A DNA stretch of 64,000 nt from Archangium sp. (GTDB lineage Bacteria; Myxococcota; Myxococcia; Myxococcales; Myxococcaceae). A program made the translations under genes and the position numbers. The notes under the pieces are model-generated. The model had not been told where the DNA came from. It saw nothing but the letters and a program-made list of their open reading frames with translations, and made no database searches. Positions 61,601 to 64,000 of the stretch are shown here, in pieces. The stretch spans positions 388,088-452,087 of the forward strand of contig JAUXRX010000057.1 of NCBI GenBank assembly GCA_030681645.1, given 5' to 3'. How positions within the stretch are numbered: position 1 is the first letter of the stretch; every line of letters begins with the position of its first letter.

Positions 61601-64000
61601 GCCGGCGAGGTGGCGCTGAGTCGGCCGGTCCGCGTGCGGGTGGGTACGCGCGTGGTGACGGCGCTGCAGCTGAGCGCCAACGGCGCTCCGTCCAACCTGG
61701 TGTCTGGAGCGTTCAGCCGGGTCCCGTACCGCCGCACCGGAGGCCTCGCCCCGTTCCACGCCACGGTGACGATCGATGGTCAGGTCGTGGCCGATCGCCT
61801 GATGCCTGGCGTCGACGAGTTCCCCACCTTCGCGATCCGCTTCCCGCCGGTGACGAGCACCACCACGCTCAACCTGACGCTGACGATGACGGACGCGGCG
61901 GGGCAGCTCGCGAGCCACACGCAGCAGGTCACCATCACCGGCGACACGGCGGCGCCTGCGATCAGCGGCTTCCCCGCCATCCTTCGCGTCTCGCCGTTCA
62001 ACAACGTGGTCGACGTGGGCGCGAGCGACGACGGCTACGTCCGCTTGAGCCTGGACCTCGACGGTACGGAGTTCGGCGCGGCCGAGGGCCTGCGCTCCGC
62101 CTCGCTGTTCGCCGGCTTCTCTCTGGTCATTCCCGCCTCGCGCCTCGGCCAGACGGCGGTGCTGCGGGCCACCGCGGTCGACGGGACGGGCAAGACCACC
62201 ACCCGCACCCAGAGCTACGTCCTCCAGCCCGATGGCGAACCGCCGGTCGTCTCTTTCTTCCCCCCGGCCTCGGCGCGGGAGGGCAGCGTGGGAACCATCG
62301 GCGCGAGCGCGTCCGACCAGGACGGCGATCTCGCCCGCCTCGAGCTGTTCGCAGACGGCGTCTCGATCGCGACCAGCACCACCACCTCGGTTTCGACGCC
62401 GTTCACCTTCCCGGCGATGGGCGCCCAGTCCCTCGTGCACTTCGAAGCGGTCGGCACCGATCGCGCCGGCAGGCAGACCCGGGTGGCCGGTGACACGCTG
62501 CTGTTGCCCAACCGCGCTCCGACGGTGAGCTTCGCGTCGATCACCGAGCCGCCTTCGGCCGCGTCTGAGGGGGGAACGGTGACCGTGACCGCCTTCGGCA
62601 CCGACCCCGATGGCAATCTCACCGGGCTGGAGCTCTTCGCCAACGGCACGTCCATCGCGGTCTCGACCACGGGCGAGATCAGCACCACGTTCGTGCTGCC
62701 CTTGCTCTCGAGCCAGAGCGCGGTGACCTTCACCGCGGTCGCCCGCGATGTCTTCGGCCTCGAGGGCAGTACGTCCCGAACCACGGCCGTGCAGGGCAAC
62801 TCGCCGGCCGTGCTGTCCTTCACGCCGACGACGCCGTTCTTCCTCGTGGGTGAGACGCAGCGGGTGTGCTCGAGAGCGACCGACAGCGGAGGCGTGGGCT
62901 CGATCTCGATGTCCATCAACGGGGTGGCGATCGTCGCGAGCGCGGTCTCGTGCGGCAGCGGGTGCCTGGAGGTGTGCACCAACCACCTGGTGACGGCGGC
63001 CCAGTCGAGTGTGCAGGTCAACGCGCTGGCCATCGACCTCCTGGGGCGCTCCACGGCCGGCAGCAGGACCTACACGATCCAGGCGAATCAGCCGCCCGTC
63101 CCTTCCGCCGTCTTTGGCGCGCTGGTGGTCGGCAAGACTTCGAGCCTCTCGATACTCGCCACGGACGAGCGGCCGGCCCTCGCCTGGATCGAGCTGCGCA
63201 TGAACGGCGTGCTGGTGGGCGGCCGCACCCTCACGCCCGCGTCGGGCGCCGCGCAAACGAGATCCGTGACCCCGCTGGCGGCTGGCGACATCACCTTCGA
63301 GGTGATCGCGGAGGACGCGTTGGGTGCGCAGGCCACCACCACCTACGTGCGGCGAGCGGGGGCGGAGACGACCGTCACCTTCATCTCGGAGACCGACTTC
63401 TCGCTCGACGACACGGATCTGGTCGTCAGCGGGCGCACGCTCACCATCGACGGAACGCACCGGTTCTCCAGCCTCCAGATCACCAGCGGCGGCGTCGTCA
63501 CCCACTCTGCGCAGGACGGGTCGGCCCTCGAACACAAGCTCGACCTGGAGGTCACCGGAGATGTGGTGATCGATTCGGGCGGTCGCATCGACGTCAGCAA
63601 CGCGGGCTACCTCGGCGGCCACCGGCCCGGAAACCCGGACCCGCGCGGCCGCACCTCAGGCAACGCGTTCGGCGTCGACAGGGCGGCCGGCAGCTACGGC
63701 GGCGTGGGCATTGCCGAGACAGCGGCCATCACCCCCAACGCCATCTACGGCGACCTGCGCAACCCCAACGAGCTCGGCAGCGGCGGCGCGGCCTACAACC
63801 TGGCCAACCCGGGCGGCAACGGCGGCGGCCTGTTGCGCCTCAAGGCCCAGCGCCTCGTCCTCAACGGTCAGCTCCTCGCCAACGGCGGCAGCTCCGTCAA
63901 CAGCCTCTGGGGTGGCAGCGGCGGCGGCATCCGCATCGAGACCGGGGAAATCTCCGGCTCCGGCTCGGCCTCTGCTTCGGGCGGCTACTACTACGGCGGT
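34649..64000 (+). CDS. Giant secreted multidomain protein (Ig-like, LVIVD propeller, IPT/TIG), 3' end outside window
   Basis: One frame stays open for 9,784 codons from TTG 34649 to the window end, with no stop. The start overlaps the previous stop as TTGA and is followed at once by a signal peptide (RPTTRFLLGSIALVAGLAHA), so TTG is the likely start. Translation read through the frame gives continuous, sensible extracellular domains: a Big_2-like domain (338-423), about 20 Ig-like (Big_7-type) domains (427-2780), seven propeller/Big_5/TIG modules (2780-7098), more Ig and propeller blocks (7098-9568), then Gly-rich beta-helix-like sequence. No membrane helix or sorting signal is seen yet. Probably a cell-surface or secreted adhesin-like protein; its exact role is unknown. 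No frameshift was noticed. Confidence 0.93.
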   Translation, partial: MRPTTRFLLGSIALVAGLAHAAPTINAISPRQPIQQGATSVDLGIGVEGEATRVEFSISGTSASGPLVSISDLTLRAELGASLPFHMLVPLQRPFPTDGALVVSATPIAADGNRGATVTRTFRAADPGPGIVGAPTVQATPEGRLIVSMIGAGSIAFAEGTIIGISSQTLRSAGGSLRQVSSKAFAETRRARAYPDPTTGALQWILEPRAVMPLDGVVVADLVLEDAFGRRTTRSIVEFLGDALDSVSAISVSPSTALLSGGYGTQVPLRVVANFVLAGPATLPLPSAGLTFHSRDEAIAMVTEDGRLIARQNGETAIDVAFAGRQATVPVIVDSNASLTGLSIAPATAEIPAVGASLDLLLWGALTTGAQVDLSDGVLGTQWFSDDATTATVSNNGRVTGLRAGTTTLRARHGGFEASRTVLIRDALPTLALSAPGSVQAEQPFELVANPSDDVGIARVEFSINSVPVSIDETPPYVLRYRAPANAGTVLRLAATAVDSRNQRSARSEVTVTVVGASGAGSLTPVWEMPTVGSVAPVGSPLTLRVLSGIWDSDPFTLSPLDFQAVRFTVDNAPVATVTLARMEPRVTRTGATVLVPLWETTWIPPTGREGTSAVLRAEAIDRNGLASPIIAQIIQLGADTPPFLTHPLPSPSAAVTATAGARLTFSGTVGDDTLGLGVTVELRVDGATVATSQILGGNRSTTSGSSPYSLGWTPAAPSPTPRRVEVVATDRSALTATLRYDVTVVADRPPAISVTAPADQAVVTAGSRIVMEASVLDDSTGTPTVTWRADGVVVGQASSRPYTTAWVVPAGRAGQTIEIRGEAIDSTGQQGVAAIRLSVAADTSRPTVSLVSPASGTTIASSQDLTVSLGAHDDVRVTRLEFLLDGQVVSTNNAPSAAGPTSVADHLVLTHQQLAGATTHRLGARAFDAAGNVGSAPEVTLTIQSDAPPTASFTAPASGAEWLAGTSQFAQINATDDVAVREVEVRLDGASVGTRTLPPFQFVIPVAGAPRSATLEAVVTDSNGAAVTATRTVSIVADSEAPLVAIVSPLRGTRLFGNRTVAVAVMGTDNTGVTRVELEVNGAAAITSSSFTTQGVGRLFSFNVPVLQAWVGQSIPLRAVAFDQAGLSAEANTTVNVVDDLPPVVTLLAPPRASTWKEGAEIAVTGTVQDDDGVVSLVGRSGDAEYEALADGGFVDTSSQQLRRVRAPRISRGEAPTVGFAARDTSGQVSRQDVVLNVLADTELPLARLVLPTVPDGGVFDVPLNATLSLQLETSDDVFVASVRAIVDGGAPPDDFTTTNGRVEYTQVADPNQPGTIITQQRYLATFTGSVKGPTAPGTRSFAIDVEDYAGNAVHLGPWLLRSTAVLDTSPPVLSLELAGTPGPESCVEGAPLDLRVSAVDESPLQNVTLTRDGTPIPLPTTAGVRSFAVTLAVTAPTRAALAGDFVTWRLTAEDPGGRLSVATAGCGLVDNATPVVSFSGPASQAALTLERRESWSVDVSDDTPLAPVQVVLGDVPAISTDAGIFLPASGAAVHDTGLVVNGWPVTLSSTGTGLGVRQGVFTRGAPTLDITLGEPGQVEARYRWLAQDPQALAVTTFLASAPGGVRTQTTSTPPYALHFDLPPGPVEVLEVELTVTRASAEVERYVIGTRPGAERVSAEVGGRRVFFGPWQPISQPTRTLHVSDGVVVTPPGTAPLVFSALACDGFARCSLATRAVTTRPDAAPPTATISSVQQVITGQDYLVSISATDNVGVDHLELLVDGVVIAERVGFSLSNWSALLRAPPPSNTPLTLTVRATDRAGNVSTSSPSFVTVGNDQGPSIRFDTLSSAVESISAIELQSGLVRLLQGQPASLHFSAQDDLRLAHVEVLFNGAPVLSQALTSSTAGLAASFIPPAGAEDSPSILEVRVEDSNGASASRQLLIQGRRPTAPALALVLPKLAVTAGSIQLVVRALAGDDTGIAFVDVFLNNQPALQFSAQQATAIPVSSVDADGNPFAADPDDRAALLGMPEPFSDPYRSRRYQSTIQLPPGLLQPGTRGSIDLRVVATDREGSQSIITRTLTVQPDEANPAVVIQTPTTGQQITEGTLLRVEALASDNVFVDLVEVLTGPTMQSLQLVHSATGFSPVNALPGADFTIYAPVVSADVVMPRLAALGVTDSSPYIVASRARDTAGRWSPLMVKQIEIIADLPPTVAIVRPVEGAPAVLGHFVDVDVLAQDPDVAVTSVELSVDGAVFPIIRQTPPFVFRVPVPTTGTELLLQARGVDSFGHVVPSQIVRLPLVVDQPPTLAISLPIDGSTLTEGRFFTAVVAATDDIAVTAIELQVDGLVGGRLQLTSGASPYRFEIPLPFGSAGRQVSLSAKATDNQGHQTSSATTTVSVVADQQAPVVSFRTPANGAQVAAGQPVRVDLEAIDNVEVVSVELRLNGNPLAMLAAAPYRFDFTTPRTSAPGTTLAFEAVARDTSGNTSTAAASVQIIADTPPTISLALPAFVTAGQPFLLHANAADLQGIARVFFEAGPAPGALTEVGQRYVLPYEAAVMAPSTAGTLFVRATAIDSAGQSSSTIISELTVRADQPPLVAMVRPGPGSFVFEGRPLRIEVDASDEEGPIDQVAFLVDGVRVSVSTAPLGLAGAASRYAGQWIPPVGSGNRTFVITAVARDRAGHESVTDPVVVGAVTDTVPPEAQLIEPAEGELITRGEQTLLQAVAMDNASIAAVEFFVDGLPVGTTATATSSVSNRPAYSVPWLAPSTGATATVGAQASDPAGNRVSAAPVSVELGLRPDRVVAHPDGLELEALTSVRADGTFCAVTRGGATPPSLSLFQITAAAAVHRGTLATSFQESLTQVAWLEAGPEAPAPFGNLVLATIAAAGGAEPTRLTVFDVNSPALPRRLGAIELPGLDVGGIASRGRLVFVADGTAGVVVIDVSDPQAPLRLATIPVVGSALGVAADEHRLYVASGSAGLRVLDLHSPTLQELGFLALPGNAVSVSVEGATVLVGCEAPGAPLARVDVSVPAQPTLLSLSRQGIDRVDRLALSAAHVAQRGQLAVSSQMLVDQDGVADRSTMQISVLKRDGTLQRLARANLFVPNRHTATPVTLSPLGPLAAVNDGRAAGAFSLPGFALSDSAPRTEERDVLPSSAVALDFTGVPDATGVAGAVSIRVGDARLGPVVPFTSSVNGQRLTVVPSSPFPLSADVFVTVTGLSSITGLALAEPVALHFRTSASAQAPPRLHAVSPNAGPVGGGTTVTLAGLRFEPGMRAFFGTEEGTRVQVAPGGEALTVLTPANLEGPATVRVLTPDGREASLVGGFIYVPVLDLAYVAPAGGPLAGGTHVELVGSGFMRGMRVWFDGAEATNVVVRSPGRLDAETPPGSFGPADVQLVAPDGRVALAERAYFYTDVSVTGRVARYDPNIDGPVRSTDKLGQGAVLDLQFSGQIVWVVQDGSIPAQALTLEELTGSALLGSVALVDVADRAHPQVLGGVSLPPPFLPRGVAVRGNLAWVSAVGKDVAGIELEGEGRSALFLIDASSPIAPVIVGRVPFNGTAGTVAVADDLLLVASGEAGLTAFSITQPSQPVLLGATSHFVLGGNSTPLAISKVAVSGRHAVLTTPSLGQDPELLLIDLARSSPLTVARIPGAQLSLVGSTGLVGVPGAASVDALPRDRLRTLATLPSGLAGPTVAVSAQPHLSVVGGARNGAHLQWYSLEDGATPRLVTAVDLFPVETFTAMATQGDLVAVGATKTLTRPFFPSATDWLLLVDLPFPAVVGSTPSLAATGVPVTTPLRVTLNRPVTTPSAAMVSLVREDGSSSGTPVPVVVALSGNVLEVAAPGGLSVSTGYRLVIEGLVDAANGALQPARFVLPFSTASTLDARAFAVDGLSPREGPVAGGTTVTVTGSGFDATTVVRLGGTLCQVTTVAGDGSALSFVTPPGASGSAGLELSSSAGPSLFHAGAFIYIDPLQVLAVTPAVGGTSGGTPVVISGRGFSTTGGVSVTFGGSPALSVRVTGTGTIEAVTPPGQRGAVDVQVTNPSGLTATRAAAFTYQQPATASVKLGGEVNDVLVIGHTAYLGTNRGLVLIDLSGLERRGAFAGQPIPPSQRGGLVDRNGDREDDRIMATVGAGRVTSLSYPPGGGQRIWATTADFDALKGKWSGGVTAFRPVFTSNGLIEEVTLATDVGVAAPEGAFGADARDDQLVTALHRRGLQRYDITGPPFPVNTLTQATGGLGLAVGNGFALTASGIRDPFTLKLSNGSLHRVALDGALTITDSVTIDAQWVRLSGELAVVAAGPEGLVLLDASGQLLSRRAALALGGFARHVTLQNQLAYVAVEGVGTVVVDLTDPDSPQRLFTFAGGNATASGAWGGQVLSASIGTEGPRLQFGPLAELTVLSSSVTGGQLVAPSVPAFTLILSTTVEAASATQAFSLVADGLPVAGTLEAGSPTQPMSTLVFRPSAPLPPRAAMRLQLSTALQTTDGKALLRPFDVSFTTSGTGPQPQLALLSPRVGLTTGGEPVTVLGTGFDGSTQVLFGGVPGLIGARSSTTLSVTTPPGTAGLVDVVVVNDSGLFARRSGGFLYREPPQIDTLAPRFLDPNGGGTLTLTGRGFLPPWLEPLAAMQGRVGGIPAGALSVATPQRATLATPPHGFGSVDVQVIFGDGSSTTLSQHPTYGLTLTGTETAGSVHPVALAADPVTPFLVHAAAGPNGAGNRFDQPYLGPITGSGTVPQSFRTVNYDVSQAGRPLVVGGQPVLPAPGLSDRVADAIGRNQPPPAEAEFAPDSLDLAFGADKSLLVANGFSGLSTLGGITDAGTSLRMPFLGRQDTALLATRVMTAGSSALVLSSRLVGVPKPPPSLFCPSAGSVEQALSVTGTATMLDLRVPGDPVTIATAPGNFTAAAVAGGRLLTVTGELDGLFYCSSVPRAPVRDTTMLGPRRDYAPIVGLGSDPNASFSSTPGGTFEIRDGLSPTAPVVGSLSLPANLSDVAVVDDVAIIAAPTLGLIFVDISTPSAPVELGRELFDSSFSNSPGAPYRLRVVGNVLFVSSLEGGVSLFDLTNPRAPRAFSAGNRERAFDAIPVGDRVIVAGQDALRELTMPFSLVTDWSPRSHQVVPPTTTPLSVRLSRPIAAPSVTAATVRLSSGGAPVDAALEVVTDVATQTFSILIRPLQPLAPESEFELVVDGVTDQRAGGLLIPLHTRFRTSTAGSRQPHLASVTPTWLPLSGGTLTVSGSSLEGATTATVGNQPVTVLNATATSLTLQVGPYPGAGFETLRVVDGSGLSGELVHGLQFVDGFAGTVQLSPDHGPASGGTRASLVFPNRRPLVAGTRVFVGGRESDSVDVVDGSRLAFTVPVADDAGLAPVTVQRPGEAPVNVGLFAYDAAAGERVTLPGYPPRRASELEVRGPLWYVASDLAPFGLDVFDVTLLERPLRLGNLEAPSPARGLAVRDELAFLATDVSGVSVIDISDPATPFEVGHISTGGAATDVSLFGDELWVSTVDSSALPGTVSRYTISTAGFDTATVVALDSDPLSIDVKAEGLFALTSAVLGSQAAGLELVSYRHDGTRRGAITVESGTADYVDRVRSRLRVIGSLAYVTSGDRVWIYDLGADTPALVRTATVGADASGLTEVGGTVWVGLPGSIRALPPNRLLLTSISPAGGALAPVEAVVVAEFNLPVGPSSLTESTFSVTRAGVPVSGTRTLDFTITGARVRFTPTVPYSPGDVVRVAIEGLTDFDGRLLAVPVDTTFTVVAADAVQPLLATISPHSGRVDQTTTVTIAGTGFRAGTQVVVGGVAAQITFQSPTELAVLVAPSPSLTAGPVTVTVVDPSGLTASRAGGFVYRDGLRLASLQPETAPQAGGVTVELRGRGFSPGMTVDFGGTGSFLVAVRSTVAATAVAPPHNTGRVAVTLSAHGEQFTLPDAFLYGSGAVAQFSTRAVADLVVEDTLSYVAFGGSTDVVGPQGVVYETNKSGGAGLALVDLSEPNNVRFISEVPLSSSNGAHRVVRSGSMLWVAAGSAGLLAVDVSLPAQPVVRGTVPGTGDAVDVAVSGRLAFVADRAGVLVVDTERLTAVGRIALAAGASAVELRNGMLFVANASTTNPTLDIHDVRNASWTRLSSTSMAAPARHLALEGERLFAALGRTGQVAIYDVTLLSAPAPLAAITLRDELGAGWVSAERVYPLGSQLYVACGGGDVQRWQVTRGSQPAFVDSIPVFGDVRALALSKRALFAGTIFLSDEGTARDLPLGAPPSQPSVVGSISTVALDALPVMSASPRENERVALLEGVDFTVGELPSAARLPDVRLETLSGSSLSVSRPVTPLVSGARIRVTPDSPLAPDGQYVLRVLPTFSGLSGATLGAEWTHRFRTALTASPERPATQAPGDWVALATGGSTLELTGTGLAPGVRVEIGGTAALIQSISVDGSRLTLAVPPGPIGFAAIELINPNDLREQRLGALRYLTAPSLTSITPDNAPFASRSKVRVRGAGLFAGTIVTFGGISARSVTALPDDSLEVEVPDGVVGVVDVSVATPAATPLVATLGNAFTFTLPSRQSAPVNATAAARVGSALLVATSSQLVPFDISVPEQPVRLAGVAGTTQPATAITVTGGEAFLVGGDQVVRYDLGTCGAAPGALCQPQELQRIALPLVNHGASAIVAQPGAAWIAVAGTSELAVLGVVNGQYEVVASTQLAGGGSIRSLSLDGDVLGVLIDASSSSRFELRDVRSAGLPVLHAVSALPGGATSLVLKDEVAHLATGTRVSRYDLTSAPALIDFWDAGETVQQLSVEGPWVLARSPNRVWLLDATGPITMRTWAPLGGSGVLSTLVDGVLLDVGGFSVAAFGMPYPTITARGPASGSSATAGATLMVQFDDATAPLNVAQATLELSDSFGALATTTVRSGLQVRAVPVLPLTLGRHSLTVTTPQQPVVGGSWLHPWTFHFEVARTPSLVADSLSPTFGPASGGTTVTLSGAGIQPDARITIGGTEVVPSATTATSATFTTPPVAAAGAVQVELSSAGETARVQGGFSYLAALTATAVTPSVVSEAGGVVILNGTGFTRGLVVSLSGIPVALSSFSPTAVSFTVPAGPVADLSVVLQQAGVAAVTLPPLSLRRSDLTPPTVIRLEPVATVGAEIDADATLTLSFSEAIDPASIGNVRLAARQTGAPIAATVALGVDAQTVTLDPSAALPSTTEFSLTYGGVRDLVGNAAPATELIFRSRDTVDPQVSLALADGRALVTGSQLAAGVPWSIRVLATDDSTAIAARQLKVDGVVLSGLNGSFTFTWPTASIGTTSTLEASATDRGGNTATQTLVVQITGDTPPQVDVIAPLADAVFTDGEQIPVAVSASDNNGLSLVRLYVDGHAWKTVAVSALSGGLSETLRFSLAGSDETHVLQAEAYDSRGTRGLSSPVTLFVRADATAPTVSWTSPASDARVSLNQAVSLVATASDINPIRAVRFFADGALVGNRTAPPWTATWRAPAAPGATVLRVEAEDAAGNVGSATRNVSVVDGSGRPQVTLATNAAWQVNEGSPLAPHLELTASDSVVRLEVDLGWQHPIITGPLASSLDLQLVVPDVTPPPGFAGASYVESVPMRVRVFDALGQSDVATAFIRVIDLGVAAPFQAVTQPAGNALAGGAMFGVGAGLDGGVVVARRVTALAGDLAALADGGFEVPDGPEGDVLTVSVTARQSNGSESTASSTRSLVTFARGAVEATTVSGAGTTTQLDETRDYRLVGRSLASGQSELVLLSTSGVELGRRAVAGQLQAVAFGGELAWALVTRPSGGALVGLTLPGLAASVSVPLVSRPFGLTLRGGRLIVGTDQGLEVHALDGALVHRVPANGLTALSSRRGEVWALSNTSVTTFQLQPSGALARLGAQPLSGATSLAVSASAGFCALQGATLACFDGSGAPRGTAPVAAGLARLHRFGDWVLATGPSSAQLFDVTGAPLELGRFAGGSAFSLHHGALTWATGRTVFRRGLTRGPAAPTVSLSLPGSAPQGRAVALTAQVLDEPLPNDGYTSELRVDGRLVEVFDRELPTRVELPTAAQAVVELLVVDAAGNRVVRDATITLSTPATGPELSALRHLPTVVSGARVAVGVESDDFSRIESTRFTLAGAPAGTLQAPSAVFDLVAPVVTVPTVLQLTAIALDAQGTAGATFIDSIEVVPDSASGPSLALSLITPAPYLERGRVLVSAVPTPVIGGDVVEFFLNGVFAGSATGPDFTATLTLPVVAGSALATLEARGFDAAGRAGPVAAVSFLVVDDLTPPGVSLVLAPSGSTLPAGSTLSALASSAAADLDSLETRLTLNGAEIARGGSELRFPVPPTAAQGDVLSVTAIATDTNGQQSTTSQSRTVEGLPAGGLVATAGQFVPEAGLELTANELFVATATGLAVFDVSSSGVSALPSRTLNLGAAPRSFTVHDEALYVAREDAIERHALTAGFPLQERVPVAGCLQLVSADSLLCKTASQLVRVVTSPAGTSWASWGDNAVRLRATVGRLALAPAAGSPSVARTLTDDTASPWAQYAVDAFGGAANEVTPLGTRGFVAATATGVQAYTLALADLNLGVACHAIEADERRAFVACDDAQVHVIDVSRSSTMTEVSVLPLEARALRLRAGLLVGLTQTQLSWTRLTAVATAPPVAANLPVQDVAMGLAGSSDRLFVAGGSAGLLSSTVHGAGNATPLTAFPLPGPAAAVAQVEATGGRVFFRRGSELWALDETAAGFNAVLVPQTLVPSVERFAIGGGRLWAVAGARLQTMATNADLSAATPSGDSLVLAEAALDVAAEERLAVVAGGAQVTLVTASPSGGLGIAATISGAARFVALNEALLAVGEGTTIRLYDVTNPAAPTQLTSLTTAGTLRRLRFAGATLLAAEGPAGVQAWNLAVPATPQALGTLTTTRAEDARIVDDTLVVADWSNGVLLFPLPFRIAPTVSLQSPLEGQVVAQGSVVTVKAEARGALIDTLELLVDGKARGRLTGSGFGRVQVPAHLPAGSELELRVRASSRAGEVALSRPVRVRVGTRVVTALQLSANGAPSNLVSGAFSRVPYRRTGGLAPFHATVTIDGQVVADRLMPGVDEFPTFAIRFPPVTSTTTLNLTLTMTDAAGQLASHTQQVTITGDTAAPAISGFPAILRVSPFNNVVDVGASDDGYVRLSLDLDGTEFGAAEGLRSASLFAGFSLVIPASRLGQTAVLRATAVDGTGKTTTRTQSYVLQPDGEPPVVSFFPPASAREGSVGTIGASASDQDGDLARLELFADGVSIATSTTTSVSTPFTFPAMGAQSLVHFEAVGTDRAGRQTRVAGDTLLLPNRAPTVSFASITEPPSAASEGGTVTVTAFGTDPDGNLTGLELFANGTSIAVSTTGEISTTFVLPLLSSQSAVTFTAVARDVFGLEGSTSRTTAVQGNSPAVLSFTPTTPFFLVGETQRVCSRATDSGGVGSISMSINGVAIVASAVSCGSGCLEVCTNHLVTAAQSSVQVNALAIDLLGRSTAGSRTYTIQANQPPVPSAVFGALVVGKTSSLSILATDERPALAWIELRMNGVLVGGRTLTPASGAAQTRSVTPLAAGDITFEVIAEDALGAQATTTYVRRAGAETTVTFISETDFSLDDTDLVVSGRTLTIDGTHRFSSLQITSGGVVTHSAQDGSALEHKLDLEVTGDVVIDSGGRIDVSNAGYLGGHRPGNPDPRGRTSGNAFGVDRAAGSYGGVGIAETAAITPNAIYGDLRNPNELGSGGAAYNLANPGGNGGGLLRLKAQRLVLNGQLLANGGSSVNSLWGGSGGGIRIETGEISGSGSASASGGYYYGG
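35927..42985 (+). repeat. Tandem Ig-like (Big_7-type) domain block in the giant protein
   Basis: About 20 protein repeats of roughly 90-120 residues follow one pattern: PP-x-V/I-x-L/I-x-x-P, then a TDDV-x-V-x-x-VEL-x-VDG strand pair, a PYRF-type strand, and an A-x-D-x-x-G-N/H closing motif before the next repeat. They are clear as protein but not as DNA repeats, so they are old duplications. Such chains form long stalks in surface proteins. Confidence 0.8.
42986..55940 (+). repeat. Seven tandem copies of a propeller/Big_5/IPT-TIG2 module
   Basis: The same three-part module occurs seven times, each about 1.6-2.1 kb: A 42986-44832, B 44833-46775, C 46776-48650, D 48651-50755, E 50756-52395, F 52396-54255, G 54256-55940. 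Each begins with LVIVD-type propeller strands (for example GVVVIDVSDPQAPLRLA in A, GVSVIDISDPATPFEVG in E), continues with one SbsA/Big_5-like domain ending in an F-x-T-S/A strand, and closes with two IPT/TIG domains (SPNAGPVGGGTTVTLAG; SPTFGPASGGTTVTLSG). Boundaries are approximate. Confidence 0.78.
55941..63350 (+). other. C-terminal Ig-like and propeller blocks of the giant protein
   Basis: After module G the order changes: an extra Big_5-like domain (to about 56257), Ig-like domains (56258-57450), a propeller-like block without LVIVD consensus (57451-58530), Ig-like domains (58531-59660), a long propeller block (59661-61370, including HVIDVSRSSTMTEVS), and Ig-like domains (61371-63350). 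The IPT/TIG pairs are absent here, so this part evolved separately from the module array. Confidence 0.6.
63351..64000 (+). other. Gly-rich beta-helix-like region of the giant protein, cut by the window end
   Basis: The sequence switches to short strands (LTIDGTHRFSSLQITSGG, VVIDSGGRIDVS) and then Gly/Asn-rich turns (GYLGG, AAGSYGGVG, GSGGAAYN, GGNGGGLLRL, GGSGGGIRI). This pattern is seen in right-handed beta-helix regions of large secreted proteins. The region continues beyond the window. Confidence 0.6.

Noticed and set aside
60143..63622. Minus-strand open frame of about 1,159 codons opposite the giant gene
   Set aside because: Low-complexity Arg/Gly/Asp/Ala composition and no signal or motifs. 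The plus frame here reads continuous Ig-like and propeller domains.

Overview
The window is high-GC DNA whose protein style points to a myxobacterium-like member of the Myxococcota. The clues are lipoproteins with Asp/Gly/Ala-rich linkers, an NtrC-type regulator, abundant exported proteins of unknown function, and very large Ig/IPT/TIG proteins. This assignment is by inference from style, not from a marker gene. No rRNA, tRNA, CRISPR array or intact insertion sequence was seen, and no gene-free stretch exceeds about 255 bases.

Region 1 (238-16993, all minus strand) is a self-contained sugar-utilisation system. Two regulatory genes lie upstream: a sugar-PTS permease (EIIC-EIIB) fused directly to a histidine kinase, and an overlapping NtrC-type sigma-54 activator. 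After a 255-bp gap comes a six-gene operon: three exported GH3 lipoproteins (one apparently a catalytically dead paralogue), an outer-membrane porin-like barrel, a fused EIIA-HPr-EI phosphotransferase, and an EIIC-EIIB permease with a second, Cys-less EIIB domain. A near-consensus -24/-12 promoter (TGGCCCGTCCGTTGCT, 13189-13204) sits 33 bases before the first GH3 start codon. The simplest reading is that the permease-kinase reads PTS flux, phosphorylates the activator, and the activator turns on the sigma-54 operon that degrades, imports and phosphorylates the sugar. A 31-bp inverted repeat closes the operon, followed by the 5' end of another gene (1-113).

Region 2 (17184-21859) holds a broken DUF559/AbiEi-like gene, a two-gene operon (periplasmic binding-protein-like gene and TPR-like lipoprotein), and a divergent RND/MMPL-type transporter.

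Region 3 (22025-32829, plus strand) is a tight run of seven genes around a CHAT (caspase-like) protein: a membrane protein with signal peptide, a double-length berberine-bridge-type flavoprotein with one degenerate half, a small lipoprotein, two small proteins (one with two membrane segments) and an exported possible barrel protein. Several starts overlap the preceding stop. Its function is unknown to me.

Region 4 (32858-64000) has two divergent parvulin/SurA-like lipoproteins. The plus-strand one overlaps by four bases a giant open frame that starts at TTG 34649 and runs uninterrupted to the window end (9,784 codons, still open, about 1 MDa so far). It encodes a secreted protein made of about 20 Ig-like domains, seven repeats of a roughly 620-residue module (LVIVD-type propeller, Big_5-like domain, two IPT/TIG domains), further Ig and propeller blocks, and the start of a Gly-rich beta-helix-like region.
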